This document shows positions 1 through 7,967 of a stretch of DNA of 64,000 nt, piece by piece. Location of the stretch: positions 129,030-193,029 of the forward strand of contig NZ_KI628540.1 in NCBI RefSeq assembly GCF_000503215.1, written 5' to 3'. The notes beneath the pieces are model-generated. The model ran no database searches, was not told where the DNA came from, and saw only the letters and a program-made list of their open reading frames with translations. Position numbers and translations under genes: made by a program. The first letter of the stretch is position 1, and each line of letters begins with the position of its first letter. The stretch comes from Pseudomonas canadensis (GTDB lineage: Bacteria > Pseudomonadota > Gammaproteobacteria > Pseudomonadales > Pseudomonadaceae).

Positions 1-199
1 ATTCTTCCACCATCTTTTCGACTTCTTGCGGGGTCTGCAGTCGGTTGGTGCTGATCCCGGTCACCACCAGATCCACACGGCCGGTCTCGGCGTCGTAGAC
101 CTTGAGGGTCAGGGACGCGTCCCGGCACAGGGTGAATTCACACGTCAGCGGCGACAGGCCTTCTTCGATGCAATTTCGCAGTTGAGAGAGGGTAAACAT
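1..199 (-). CDS. DUF1652 family protein (3' end cut by window edge)
   Basis: The minus-strand frame opens with ATG at 199 and reads MFTLSQLRNCIEEGLSPLTC and onward without a stop to the window edge, so the C-terminus is missing. The pattern of a short N-terminal helix, a conserved Leu-Ser/Thr-Cys, then an acidic 'VYDAETGRVDLVVTGI' stretch matches the small Pseudomonas DUF1652 proteins (about 80-90 residues, no known function). The family call is from memory of the consensus. A 12-bp palindrome (279-290) lies just upstream and resembles a dyad next to the LuxR-type regulator gene, so the two may be linked in regulation. Confidence 0.75.
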   Translation of the reverse strand, partial: MFTLSQLRNCIEEGLSPLTCEFTLCRDASLTLKVYDAETGRVDLVVTGISTNRLQTPQEVEKMVEE

Positions 200-270
200 G
201 CGGGTTCCTTCAGGCCTAAGTTCGATGCTTGAAGGTTATGGCGTGCTGCCCGCTGCAATAAGGCGAATTC

Positions 271-296
271 GCACTAAGTGCACTAGTGCATTTGTA
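271..296. promoter_or_regulatory. Palindrome upstream of the DUF1652 gene (candidate operator)
   Basis: A perfect 12-bp palindrome TGCACTAGTGCA (279-290) is followed by TTTG. It shares the half-site GTGCATTTG with the larger dyad at 1877-1907. It sits between the end of the PAS-LuxR regulator gene and the DUF1652 start, where a regulator would act. Binding is inferred only. Confidence 0.4.
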
Positions 297-306
297 CTTC
301 CACGGT

Positions 307-1797
307 CTATTTCTTGAGGCGCAATTCCCCGGCAAACAGCCCGCGTTCACGGGCCCAGACGATGGCCGCACTGCGGCTGTGCACTCCCAGTTTCGAGTAC
401 ACCGTGGCCACATGGTTACGCACCGTGTTGGGCGCCAGTTTCAAGCGCGAAGCGATCTCCTTGTCAGCCAAGCCTTCGCAGATCAGCCCCAGCACATCGC
501 GCTCCCGGGCGGTGAGGTCGGTGAAGGCGACATTGGGTTGGCTGGGGCTGTTGACGCTCTTGGCGTTGGCCAGTTTTTCGATAAGGGTCTGGCTGAACCA
601 GGAGGCGTCCTGCATCACTTCTTCGATGGCCGCCACCAGTTCCAGCTCCGAGCGTTTGCGTTCGGTGATGTTCATCATCACCAGCAGATAGCAGGGCACA
701 TCCTGGATGATCACCGTGTCGGCGGAGACCACGCAGTCGATCACCTCGTTGCCTTTCTTGCGCACTTTGAGGTCCTGGCCGTCGAGGTTGCCGGCTTTTT
801 CCAGGTTGGCGAACAATTGCGCGGCCGCCTGCGGGCTGTCGATAAAGTCGATGTCTTCGATGGACTTGCCGATCAGCTCCTCGCTGGTATAGCCGGTGAT
901 GCTCATGAAGGCTTCGTTGATGTCCACCACCTGGCGGTTGGCGGCGCTACACACCAGGGTTGGCACGGGCGTCAGGCGGAACGATTTGGCGAAGCGCTCC
1001 TCACTCTGGCGCAGGGCGATTTCCGCCTTTCGGCGCGGCTCCAGGTCCATGAAGGAGAACAGCATGCAGTCCTCTTCGTTCATGTCCAGCGGTTGTCCCG
1101 CGACGATCACCAGTTTGCTGCCGCCCTCAGGCAGGCGCAGCTCGGCCTGCATCTGCGGGATGGTCGCACCTTCGCCCAGGCGCTGGATGGCCAGGTCCTT
1201 GCGCTCGGCCTGTTCCAGCACGTCCAGCTCATAGACGGATTTACCGATGACCTGGTCGCGGTTGTAGCCGGTCATCTCCAGAAAGCCCTGGTTCACCTTG
1301 ATGTAACGCAAGTCACTCAGGCGACAGATCACCGCCGGCGCCGGGTTGGCGTTGAAGGTTCTTTCGAAGCGTTGTTCGGCGCTGGCCCATTCGGTGGCGT
1401 CGCTGAGGATCAGCACCAGCAATTCCGGCTCACCGTGGGAGTCACTGATCACCAGGCTGCGCAGGCGATGGACCCAGGTTCTGTCGGCGTCCTCGGTGGG
1501 GGAAACTTCCACCACCACGTCACTGAACTCTTCGCCAGCGGCGACGCGGGCGAGGGGGTAGTTCTCCAACAGCACCGGGTGGTTGTTGCGATAGCGCAGG
1601 GCAAATCGTTCGGCGTAGGCCTGGGTATTGGCACCCAGTGCAGCGACGTCATCGATGCCGTGCATGTTCAGCGCAGCTTCGTTGGCCCAGAGGATGGTTT
1701 GGTCGACTTCCGCTAGGATGATGCCGTCGGATACCCCGGAGACAATCTGCTGCAGTTGGCGGCGGTTGGTTTCTTTGGCGAGGACATCCTGGGTCAT
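307..1797 (-). CDS. PAS-domain LuxR-type transcriptional regulator
   Basis: A 496-residue protein. I chose the ATG at 1797 because it has a GGAGAA ribosome site and begins MTQDVLAKE; a longer frame upstream lacks one. There are three PAS-like segments (about 10-135, 140-255 and 265-390); the second and third carry the 'ITGYTSEELIGKS' type of motif. A C-terminal LuxR/GerE helix-turn-helix follows (about 430-490, 'LTARERDVLGLICEGLADKE', then 'APNTVRNHV'). There is no receiver or kinase domain, so it is probably a one-component cytoplasmic sensor binding a small ligand or cofactor. It is divergent from the membrane protein gene at 1971, and the shared intergenic region carries a 10-bp inverted repeat. 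Ligand and targets are unknown. Confidence 0.85.
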   Translation of the reverse strand: MTQDVLAKETNRRQLQQIVSGVSDGIILAEVDQTILWANEAALNMHGIDDVAALGANTQAYAERFALRYRNNHPVLLENYPLARVAAGEEFSDVVVEVSPTEDADRTWVHRLRSLVISDSHGEPELLVLILSDATEWASAEQRFERTFNANPAPAVICRLSDLRYIKVNQGFLEMTGYNRDQVIGKSVYELDVLEQAERKDLAIQRLGEGATIPQMQAELRLPEGGSKLVIVAGQPLDMNEEDCMLFSFMDLEPRRKAEIALRQSEERFAKSFRLTPVPTLVCSAANRQVVDINEAFMSITGYTSEELIGKSIEDIDFIDSPQAAAQLFANLEKAGNLDGQDLKVRKKGNEVIDCVVSADTVIIQDVPCYLLVMMNITERKRSELELVAAIEEVMQDASWFSQTLIEKLANAKSVNSPSQPNVAFTDLTARERDVLGLICEGLADKEIASRLKLAPNTVRNHVATVYSKLGVHSRSAAIVWARERGLFAGELRLKK

Positions 1798-1876
1798 GGT
1801 TTCTCCGGGTTTTAGACGCGTGGAATTACGACACCGGGGCTTCAGGATAGTGCAGACCAATTGCCTGGGGTGGGGT

Positions 1877-1907
1877 GCAAATGCACTATTCATCCCGGTG
1901 CATTTGC
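1877..1907. promoter_or_regulatory. 10-bp inverted repeat between divergent genes (candidate operator)
   Basis: GCAAATGCAC (1877-1886) and GTGCATTTGC (1898-1907) are exact inverted copies. They are spaced so that their centres are 21 bp apart, about two helical turns. The repeat lies between the LuxR-type regulator (start 1797, minus) and the membrane protein gene (start 1971, plus). The arms match the palindrome at 279-290. It is a good candidate for a dimer-of-dimers site of the adjacent regulator, by inference from symmetry. Confidence 0.55.
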
Positions 1908-1970
1908 GCGGGGACGAGCGGTACTTGGCTCGCCAGACTGAGGCGGTCAATAACGCAAAAAGGATCAATC

Positions 1971-2939
1971 ATGACCCCTGTCTATGAAACCAACCGTTCG
2001 CCGTTTCGCGTGTCCTGGAGTGCGGTACTGGCCGGGAGTGCAATTGCCCTGGTGAGTTACCTGGTGCTGAGTGTGTTGGGCACCGCCATCGGCGCCAGCG
2101 CCGTCGACCCCATGCAAGCCGGCAACCCTTTGAGTGGGTTCGGCACGGGCGCCGGGATCTGGCTGTTTGTCTCGACCCTGGTCTCTGTTGGCCTCGGCGC
2201 CTTTGTGGCCGGCCGCACGGCCCCTGATCGCGGCGGCCTGCACGGCGTACTGACCTGGACCCTCACCACGCTGCTCACCACCTGGCTGCTGGCGGGCTTG
2301 GCCGCCAGTGTCGTCGGCACCGCCGGCAATGTGGTAGGTAAAGGCCTGTCGGCTGCCGGCAGCGGCATTGCCGCGGTAGCACCGGGCATTGGCGACAGCG
2401 TCAAGCAGCAGTTGAACGAGCAGGGCATCCAACTGGACTGGAACAGCCTGCAAGGCGAGCTGGACACCTTGCTCAAGCAAAGTGGCAAGCCTGAACTGGA
2501 CCCGGCCAACGTCGAACAGAAAACCGACCAGGCCGCTGCCGATGGCAAGCAGTCGGCGACCGCCGCAGCCAGCAACCCTGCCCAGGCTGGCGATGCGTTG
2601 AAGCAATGGTTCGAACGCGTCAAGGCTTCCGGTGAGCCCGCGCTGAATGCAGCGGACAAAGACGCGTTGGTCAATATCGTTGCGGCCCGCACCGGCAAGA
2701 GCAAGGAAGAAGCTACCCAGATCGTCGACAACTACGCCCAGGCCTATCAGCAGGCCATGCAGAAGGTTGATGAACTAAAGCAACAGGCCGAGCAGAAAGC
2801 CCGTGAAGCCGGCGAAGTCGCGGCCAAACAGCTCTCCCGTGCGGCCTGGAGCACCTTGGCCATGCTGTTGTTGGGCGCGGCCTTGAGCTTCCTGGTAGGG
2901 CGGATGGCCCTGACCACGCGCCGAGTGCCGTTGGCTTAA
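1971..2939 (+). CDS. Conserved membrane protein, function unknown
   Basis: 322 residues starting at ATG 1971 (MTPVYETNRSPFRVSW), preceded by AAAAAGGATCAATC. There are hydrophobic segments near residues 15-37, 60-78 and 90-115, then a Gly/Ala-rich linker and a long polar Gln/Ala/Glu-rich middle (about 135-290) that looks helical or coiled-coil. A final membrane helix (about 297-315) ends in Arg-Arg. This resembles YrzE-like or 'PhnA-like' membrane proteins common in Pseudomonas, but I cannot assign a function. It is divergent from the PAS-LuxR regulator and may be controlled by it through the dyad at 1877-1907. Confidence 0.75.
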   Translation: MTPVYETNRSPFRVSWSAVLAGSAIALVSYLVLSVLGTAIGASAVDPMQAGNPLSGFGTGAGIWLFVSTLVSVGLGAFVAGRTAPDRGGLHGVLTWTLTTLLTTWLLAGLAASVVGTAGNVVGKGLSAAGSGIAAVAPGIGDSVKQQLNEQGIQLDWNSLQGELDTLLKQSGKPELDPANVEQKTDQAAADGKQSATAAASNPAQAGDALKQWFERVKASGEPALNAADKDALVNIVAARTGKSKEEATQIVDNYAQAYQQAMQKVDELKQQAEQKAREAGEVAAKQLSRAAWSTLAMLLLGAALSFLVGRMALTTRRVPLA

Positions 2940-3024
2940 CAATGCTTGCAGCAGGGACGCTGCTTTTCACTGGCATCAAACATGCTAGTGTCAGCATTTC
3001 AATACCCACCGGCAGTGCCTGGCG

Positions 3025-3828
3025 ATGCGTGATATCTACAGCGTCTTCAATTCCAATGGCGCCTATGAAACCGGTGCCCATGCCCATGACGAGTTCATGC
3101 TCATGGTGCCCGAGCATGGCTTGCTGCGCTTCAAGGACGAAGACAGCGGGCGCAGCACCTCGGTGATCGACCGCCAGTTCGTGCTGGTGCCGCCGCAATG
3201 CAGCCATTCTTCCTCATCACTCACGGCGAGCCAGGGCCACCTGGCGTTCTACGTCGACCCTGACTACATGCGCTACGCCCTGCGTGACCTGTCCGGTGAC
3301 GCCAACCGCCTGCTGCGCGTGCCCACCCTGGGCATCTGGCAAACCTCCGCGCCGCTGCACCATTTATTGCTGGCGAAAAAAGCCTTCAGCCAACCCGACC
3401 CCTACGTAGATCGCCGCCGCCAACTGGCCCAGGCCGATCACCTGTTGTTGCTCGAATGCCTGGCGATCTCCCTCAGTCAGCCGAGCCTGCAACGCTCTTC
3501 CACCGAGCGCCATGGCGCCATGTTGGTGCGCGATGTGAAAGCCTACGTGGAAGGCAATCTCGAGCATGCGCCAGGGCTGGATGACATTGCGGCAGTGTTC
3601 CATCTGTCCCGCCGACACCTGACCCGGCTGTTTGCGCAGCACACCGGTGAGACGGTGTTGGCCTATGTGCAACGGCTGCGCCTGGAACGGGCGCAGACCC
3701 TGCTTCGGCATACACGCCTGTCAGTGCTGGAGATCGCCAACAACGTCGGCTACGAATCGCCATCGCACCTGGCCCATGTGTTCCGCCGGGTGTTGGGCAT
3801 CTCCCCGGATGAATGGCGCCGTAGCTGA
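3025..3828 (+). CDS. AraC-family transcriptional regulator
   Basis: 267 residues. The N-terminal half is a cupin-type ligand domain ('GAHAHDEFMLMVPEHG', then 'FVLVPPQCSHSS'). The C-terminal 100 residues hold two AraC helix-turn-helix motifs: 'LDDIAAVFHLSRRHLTRLF' and 'VLEIANNVGYESPSHLAHVF', ending 'ISPDEWRRS'. ATG 3025 is the first reasonable start and keeps the cupin intact. It is followed by a gene-free repeat stretch and then an ABC transporter operon in the same direction, its most likely neighbour target although the repeats separate them. The ligand is unknown. Confidence 0.88.
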   Translation: MRDIYSVFNSNGAYETGAHAHDEFMLMVPEHGLLRFKDEDSGRSTSVIDRQFVLVPPQCSHSSSSLTASQGHLAFYVDPDYMRYALRDLSGDANRLLRVPTLGIWQTSAPLHHLLLAKKAFSQPDPYVDRRRQLAQADHLLLLECLAISLSQPSLQRSSTERHGAMLVRDVKAYVEGNLEHAPGLDDIAAVFHLSRRHLTRLFAQHTGETVLAYVQRLRLERAQTLLRHTRLSVLEIANNVGYESPSHLAHVFRRVLGISPDEWRRS

Positions 3829-3845
3829 CACCAGCACAAACCACA

Positions 3846-4080
3846 ATGCGAAGCGAGCCGTTCTTGATCGTGATCGTGATTTTGATCTGGCTTTTGATCT
3901 CAGGCGGCCCCCCAAATCCCTGTCGGATTACGGGCATACCGAGCCTAGGCGAGATACCGAGTGTTGGGGCAAGAGCCCTTTTGGTTACTTTTGGCTGGGC
4001 CGGCATTCCGGGCTCGTTTCCAAAAGTGACCCGCCGTAAGGGCGGAACCATAAGTGGCCGTTACCTAAATAACGGATATG
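3846..4080. repeat. Pseudomonas-type mosaic intergenic repeat block
   Basis: The first part of the gene-free stretch 3829-4441. It contains short reiterations (gatcgtgatcgtgattttgatctggcttttgatct) followed by the block 'ttggggcaagagcccttttggttacttttggctgggccggcattccgggctcg'-like sequence in which small frames are open on both strands. I recognise this type of block as a widely dispersed intergenic repeat in fluorescent pseudomonads that is often mis-annotated as tiny proteins. No ribosome site supports a gene. The assignment is from memory, not a search. Confidence 0.5.
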
Positions 4081-4103
4081 TGCCCGATCAGATCCAACAT
4101 CCA

Positions 4104-4296
4104 GGTCGGCTGTCAGGCCGCCTTCGCAGGCAAGCCAGCTCCCACATTTGGATTGCGGTGTGACAATTAGATTGTGGTCGGCTGTCAGGCCGCTATCGCT
4201 GGCAAGCCAGCTCCTACAGTTAGATTGCGGTGTGACAGTTAGGTAGTGGTTGTCTGGTAGGCCGCCTTCGCAGGCAAGCCAGCTCCCACATTCGAG
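4104..4296. repeat. Three tandem REP-like units
   Basis: Three imperfect copies of a unit of about 70 bp: about 4104-4170, 4176-4242 and 4248-4296. Each contains 'gtcaggccgc(c/t)(t/a)tcgc(a/t)ggcaagccagctcc(c/t)aca'; the first two continue with 'gattgcggtgtgaca'. The core matches the REP arms at 41997-42078 and 46271-46357. The copies vary and lie head to tail between two genes on the same strand. The remainder, 4297-4441, holds only the leader of the next operon. Confidence 0.75.
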
Positions 4297-4441
4297 TCGG
4301 TTCCTCCTGGCGCAACCCCAATCACCGGTGTCCCGATCCCGCGCATGATCCGGCCCGATCCCGTGCGCCACAAATCTGTCATCCCTTCATCCTCTGCTCA
4401 CCAACAACAGACAAGTCCGGCGTACCGGACGAGGAGGGGCG

Positions 4442-5260
4442 GTGAGCGCAAAACCCTTTATCCGATTTTCAGGCGTGCAAAAAAGCTTCAACGTCGAGGG
4501 CCGCCAATTTGTGGCCGTGCGCAATGTGTCGCTGGAGGTCCAGCGCGGCGAAATCATCACCCTAGTCGGCCCGTCGGGCTGCGGCAAGTCCACCTTGCTC
4601 AACATGACCGCCGGGCTGTTCGGCCCCACGGTCGGCGAAGTGCACTACGACGGCGTTGAAGTCAAAGGCGTGAACACCCGGGTCGGCTACATGACCCAGG
4701 CCGATCACTTGCTGCCTTGGCGCACGGTGGCGGGCAACATCGCGGTGCCGCTGCAGATTCGCCGCGTGCCCAAGGCCGAGATCGAAGCACGGGTCGAAGA
4801 GCTGATGGCGCTGGTAGGCCTCACCGGTTTCGGCGAAAGCTACCCCAACCAGCTTTCCGGCGGCATGCGCAAACGCGCGGCCATGGCGCGCTTGATGGCC
4901 AGCGACCCGGAAACCCTGCTGATGGACGAGCCCTTCGGCGCCCTCGATGCGCAAATGCGTCTGACGCTGCAGACCGAACTGCTGCGCCTGTGCCGCAAGC
5001 TCAACAAGACCGTGCTGTTCGTCACCCATGACGTCGACGAAGCCATTGCGCTCGCCGACCGCTGCGTGGTGTTCGCCGGTCGCCCCGGCACCATCGACCA
5101 TGTGCTCGATATCCCGCTGAGCGGTGAACGCAACCTGGTGCAACTGCGCTCGGACGCACGCTACGTGGAACTCTGCGCCGAACTGTGGAAACGCCTGGCG
5201 CCCGACGTTGCCTGCGCCGCTGACCCTTCTTCATTGGCTCACTCGCTGGAGGTCGTATGA
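4442..5260 (+). CDS. ABC transporter ATP-binding protein (taurine/nitrate/sulfonate type)
   Basis: 272 residues. The start is GTG 4442, preceded by GAGGAGG at ideal spacing. Walker A 'GPSGCGKST' is near residue 43, with a Q-loop ('YMTQADHLLPW'), the signature 'QLSGGMRKRAAMARL', Walker B 'LLMDEPFGALDA' and switch His 'VTHDVDEAI'. This is the SsuB/TauB/NrtD class of ATPase energising small-molecule uptake at the inner membrane. It overlaps the permease by 4 bp (ATGA) and is the first gene of a five-gene operon. The transported substrate cannot be read from sequence. Confidence 0.93.
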   Translation: MSAKPFIRFSGVQKSFNVEGRQFVAVRNVSLEVQRGEIITLVGPSGCGKSTLLNMTAGLFGPTVGEVHYDGVEVKGVNTRVGYMTQADHLLPWRTVAGNIAVPLQIRRVPKAEIEARVEELMALVGLTGFGESYPNQLSGGMRKRAAMARLMASDPETLLMDEPFGALDAQMRLTLQTELLRLCRKLNKTVLFVTHDVDEAIALADRCVVFAGRPGTIDHVLDIPLSGERNLVQLRSDARYVELCAELWKRLAPDVACAADPSSLAHSLEVV

Positions 5261-6021
5261 TTCGGGTTTATCGCTTGCTGTTCCTGGTGTTCCTCATGCT
5301 GTTGTGGGAAGGCGTGTCGCGCTGGTTTGGCGCGGAATTCTTCATCAGCCGCCCTTCGGCCGTGGGCCAGAGCCTGTGGAAAATCCTGCTCAATGGCGTA
5401 TTTTTCTACCATGCCGGCATCACCACCCTGGAGGCGGTGCTGGGCTTTTTCATCGGCTCTCTCGCAGGTTTGATCGCAGGCCTTGTACTGGGTCGCGCCA
5501 AGTTGCTGGCCGACATCCTCGATCCGTTTTTGACGGCCTTCTACAGCCTGCCGAAAGTGGCGCTGGCGCCGCTGTTCATCCTCTGGTTCGGTATCGGTTT
5601 GCCGATGAAAGTCATCCTCACCGCCGCGGTGGTGTTCTTCCTGGTGTTCCTCAACACCTACAGCGGCGTGCGCAACGTGTCCCGCGAGCAACTGACCATC
5701 CTGCGCTTGATGGGCGCCAAGGAACGTGACCTGCTGACCATGGTGGTGATCCCCTCGGCCTTCACCTGGGTGTTCACCGGCCTGCGGTTGTCGGTGCCTT
5801 ATGCGCTGATCGGCGCGCTGGTGGGCGAGATCATCGCGGCCAACCGTGGGCTGGGTTATCTGCTATCGGATGCGGCCTCGCAGTTCGACACCGCCGGCGT
5901 GTTTGCCGCTTTGGTTGGGATCATTGTTTTGGCGCTGATCCTGAACACGGCGGTGAAGGTGGCCGAAAGCAAGCTGATGCCGTGGAAAGCCAATGAAGCG
6001 GAACGTGAAGTCGCGGTTTAA
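5257..6021 (+). CDS. ABC transporter permease (SsuC/TauC-like)
   Basis: 254 residues, starting inside the stop of the ATPase gene (ATGA). Several hydrophobic helices are visible, with the permease EAA-type loop in 'LRLMGAKERDLLTMVVIPSAFTWVFTGLRL'-like sequence (about residues 150-180) that contacts the ATPase. The length and a single BPD_transp_1 domain fit the SsuC/TauC group. It is followed 24 bp later by the binding protein. The operon position supports co-assembly with the 4442-5260 ATPase. Confidence 0.92.
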   Translation: MIRVYRLLFLVFLMLLWEGVSRWFGAEFFISRPSAVGQSLWKILLNGVFFYHAGITTLEAVLGFFIGSLAGLIAGLVLGRAKLLADILDPFLTAFYSLPKVALAPLFILWFGIGLPMKVILTAAVVFFLVFLNTYSGVRNVSREQLTILRLMGAKERDLLTMVVIPSAFTWVFTGLRLSVPYALIGALVGEIIAANRGLGYLLSDAASQFDTAGVFAALVGIIVLALILNTAVKVAESKLMPWKANEAEREVAV

Positions 6022-6045
6022 CCCCCTCTGGTTTGGAGCTTGATC

Positions 6046-7086
6046 ATGCATAAGCGTCTTGTGATTGTCGGTCTGTTGTGCGCTGCCTTCCTGCCCGCCG
6101 CCCAGGCCCAGGACTTCACCAAGGTCACCCTGGCGTTCCCCAGCGAAGGCTTCCTGTATGTGCCGATCTACGTCGCGCAGAAACAGGGCTACTTCGCCGA
6201 AGAAGGCCTGAATGTTGAAGTGATCGTGTTTCAAAAAGGTGGCTCGGCGGCGTTGACGGCCGTGCTCGGTCGCGATGCCGATGCCTATGTTGGTTTGCCT
6301 GCGGTCGCAGTGCGCGCGCGGTCCAAAGGCCAGAACGTGCAGGCGTTTGCCGCCGTGCAGACCCAGTTCGGCAGCACCGTGGTGATCGACGGCGAGTCGG
6401 CGCGCAAAGCCGGTGTGTCGGCCGCGTCGCCCATCTCGGCGCGTGCCGAGGCCCTCAAGGGCTTGAAGATCGGCGTTACTGGCCCCGGCAGCACCACCGA
6501 CATGTTGGTGCGCTACCTGGCCAAGGACGCCGGCCTGAACCCGGATAAGGACTTCACCATCATGCCCATCGGCGGTGCGCCGAACATGCTGGCGGCGTTT
6601 TCCCAGGGCAGCATCAACGGTTTCTCGCTGTCGCCGCCCACCGTCACCACGGCGGCGCAGCAGGGCGGGTTTGTGCTGATGGACCTGGCCAAGGGCGAAT
6701 ACAGACCCTTGGACGGCTTCCTGTTCACCGCGATGATCGCCCGCGAGGACTGGTTGAGCAGCAACAAGGCCACCGCCGAGAAACTGGTGCGCGCTATCTG
6801 GAAAGCCGAACACCTGATCGCCAGCGAACCGGACAAGGCCCGCGAGTCGGTGCGTCCGTACTTCGCCCACACCGATGCGGCGATCTTCGACGCCGCCTGG
6901 ACGGCTTCGTTGCCGTCCTATCCGGCCACGCCGCGTATCGAAAAAGACGGCGTCGAGAAGAACATCAGTTTCATGAACGCCGTCGAGAATGACCCGGTGA
7001 CACTCGACCCGCAGCAGGTCTACACCAACACCATCGTCGACGCGGTGGCGCCAACTGTTTCCACCCTCAAGGGAGAGGCGAAATGA
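6046..7086 (+). CDS. ABC transporter periplasmic substrate-binding protein (NMT1/SsuA type)
   Basis: 346 residues from ATG 6046, chosen over a TTG two codons upstream because GGAG lies at 6034-6037. The signal peptide 'MHKRLVIVGLLCAAFLPAAQA' has an AQA cleavage site, so the protein is periplasmic. The mature part has the NMT1/SsuA pattern: 'VPIYVAQKQGYFAEEGLNV', a conserved 'LKGLKIGVTGPGSTTD' hinge and a late 'VRAIWKAEHLI' helix. Such proteins bind aromatic or sulfonated acids, pyrimidine precursors or nitrate. It overlaps the next gene by 4 bp, tying the transporter to the PhzF-like enzyme. Confidence 0.92.
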   Translation: MHKRLVIVGLLCAAFLPAAQAQDFTKVTLAFPSEGFLYVPIYVAQKQGYFAEEGLNVEVIVFQKGGSAALTAVLGRDADAYVGLPAVAVRARSKGQNVQAFAAVQTQFGSTVVIDGESARKAGVSAASPISARAEALKGLKIGVTGPGSTTDMLVRYLAKDAGLNPDKDFTIMPIGGAPNMLAAFSQGSINGFSLSPPTVTTAAQQGGFVLMDLAKGEYRPLDGFLFTAMIAREDWLSSNKATAEKLVRAIWKAEHLIASEPDKARESVRPYFAHTDAAIFDAAWTASLPSYPATPRIEKDGVEKNISFMNAVENDPVTLDPQQVYTNTIVDAVAPTVSTLKGEAK

Positions 7087-7967
7087 CGCCCGAGGTTCAT
7101 CTGGTCAATGTCTTTCCCGCCACCGCGCGTGGCGGCAACCCGGCGCCCACCGTGGCGCTGGCCGACGGCATGAGTGATGCCGATATGCAGCAAGTCGCCC
7201 GCGATTACGGTCATGAATGCGGCTTTGTGTTTGCCGCACCGGCCGGCAGCGATTTCGATTTTGCCCTGCGTTTCTGGGTGCCCAACCATGAGATGGAAAT
7301 GTGCGGCCATGCCACCGTCGGCGCCATTTGGCTGCTGGATCAATTGGGCATGCTGCACAAGGAGCGCCTGGCGCTGTGGACGTTGAGCGGGCGGGTTGAT
7401 GCACGGATTACCAATGCCGGCACGCCGCACGTTCAAGTCGAAATCAGCCAACCCAAAGGGCAGGTTGAAACCTTGAGCGACCCGCAGGTGGAGGCCGAAA
7501 TTCTGTCGGTGTTGGGCATCACGTCCAATGAACTGGCGCCGTTGCCGATCCAGAACGCCCGCACCAGCCGGGTCAAGACCCTGATCGCGCTGAAGAGCGT
7601 GGCCGTGCTGGACAGCCTCAAGCCGGACTTCCGCCGCATGGAGCAACTGTGCGAGCGCATTGGTTCCACGGGGTTGTATCCCTACGCGCCGTCGGACCTT
7701 GAAGGTCGCCAGTTTGATGCGCGACAGTTCCCGAAGTCTTCGGGTTACCCGGAAGACGCCGCCACCGGCATCGCCGCCGCGGCCTTGTCTTTTGGCCTGC
7801 TGGAAACTGGCTTGGTGGCCGCTGACGATCGTCCGGTGTACATCCGCCAGGGCCGCGCAATGGGCCGGCCTTCGCAGATTTCCCTGCGCTTTCGTCACGA
7901 TGCGGCAGGGCAGGTGCAGGGGTGCTGGTTGGGCGGGCATGTGGCGTTTGTCGAGGAGCCCGCATGA
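7083..7967 (+). CDS. PhzF-family isomerase/epimerase
   Basis: 294 residues, starting within the stop of the binding-protein gene. PhzF hallmarks are present: an N-terminal 'VNVFPATARGGNPAPTVAL', the catalytic Glu segment 'GHECGFVF', the 'MEMCGHATVGA' loop and the second-half 'GYPEDAATGIAAAALS' with its conserved Asp. The family isomerises trans-2,3-dihydro-3-hydroxyanthranilate in phenazine synthesis, but most members act on unknown small acids; no phenazine genes are visible here. Its place after a transporter and before RidA suggests catabolism of an imported cyclic or amino acid-like compound. That is inference. Confidence 0.9.
   Translation: MTPEVHLVNVFPATARGGNPAPTVALADGMSDADMQQVARDYGHECGFVFAAPAGSDFDFALRFWVPNHEMEMCGHATVGAIWLLDQLGMLHKERLALWTLSGRVDARITNAGTPHVQVEISQPKGQVETLSDPQVEAEILSVLGITSNELAPLPIQNARTSRVKTLIALKSVAVLDSLKPDFRRMEQLCERIGSTGLYPYAPSDLEGRQFDARQFPKSSGYPEDAATGIAAAALSFGLLETGLVAADDRPVYIRQGRAMGRPSQISLRFRHDAAGQVQGCWLGGHVAFVEEPA

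Noticed and set aside
286..1716. A long plus-strand open frame (476 codons) opposite the PAS-LuxR gene
   Set aside because: Codon pattern and His/Gln/Val-rich composition are those of an antisense shadow in GC-rich DNA; the minus-strand protein has clear PAS and HTH motifs.
3846..4163. Small overlapping frames on both strands in the repeat block
   Set aside because: They lie entirely in repeat sequence, lack ribosome sites and match the type of spurious calls often made in such Pseudomonas repeats.
4104..4296. Tandem repeats with similar spacing that could suggest a CRISPR array
   Set aside because: Only three copies, variable repeats, spacer parts also repeated, and the core matches Pseudomonas REP sequences elsewhere in the window; no cas genes.
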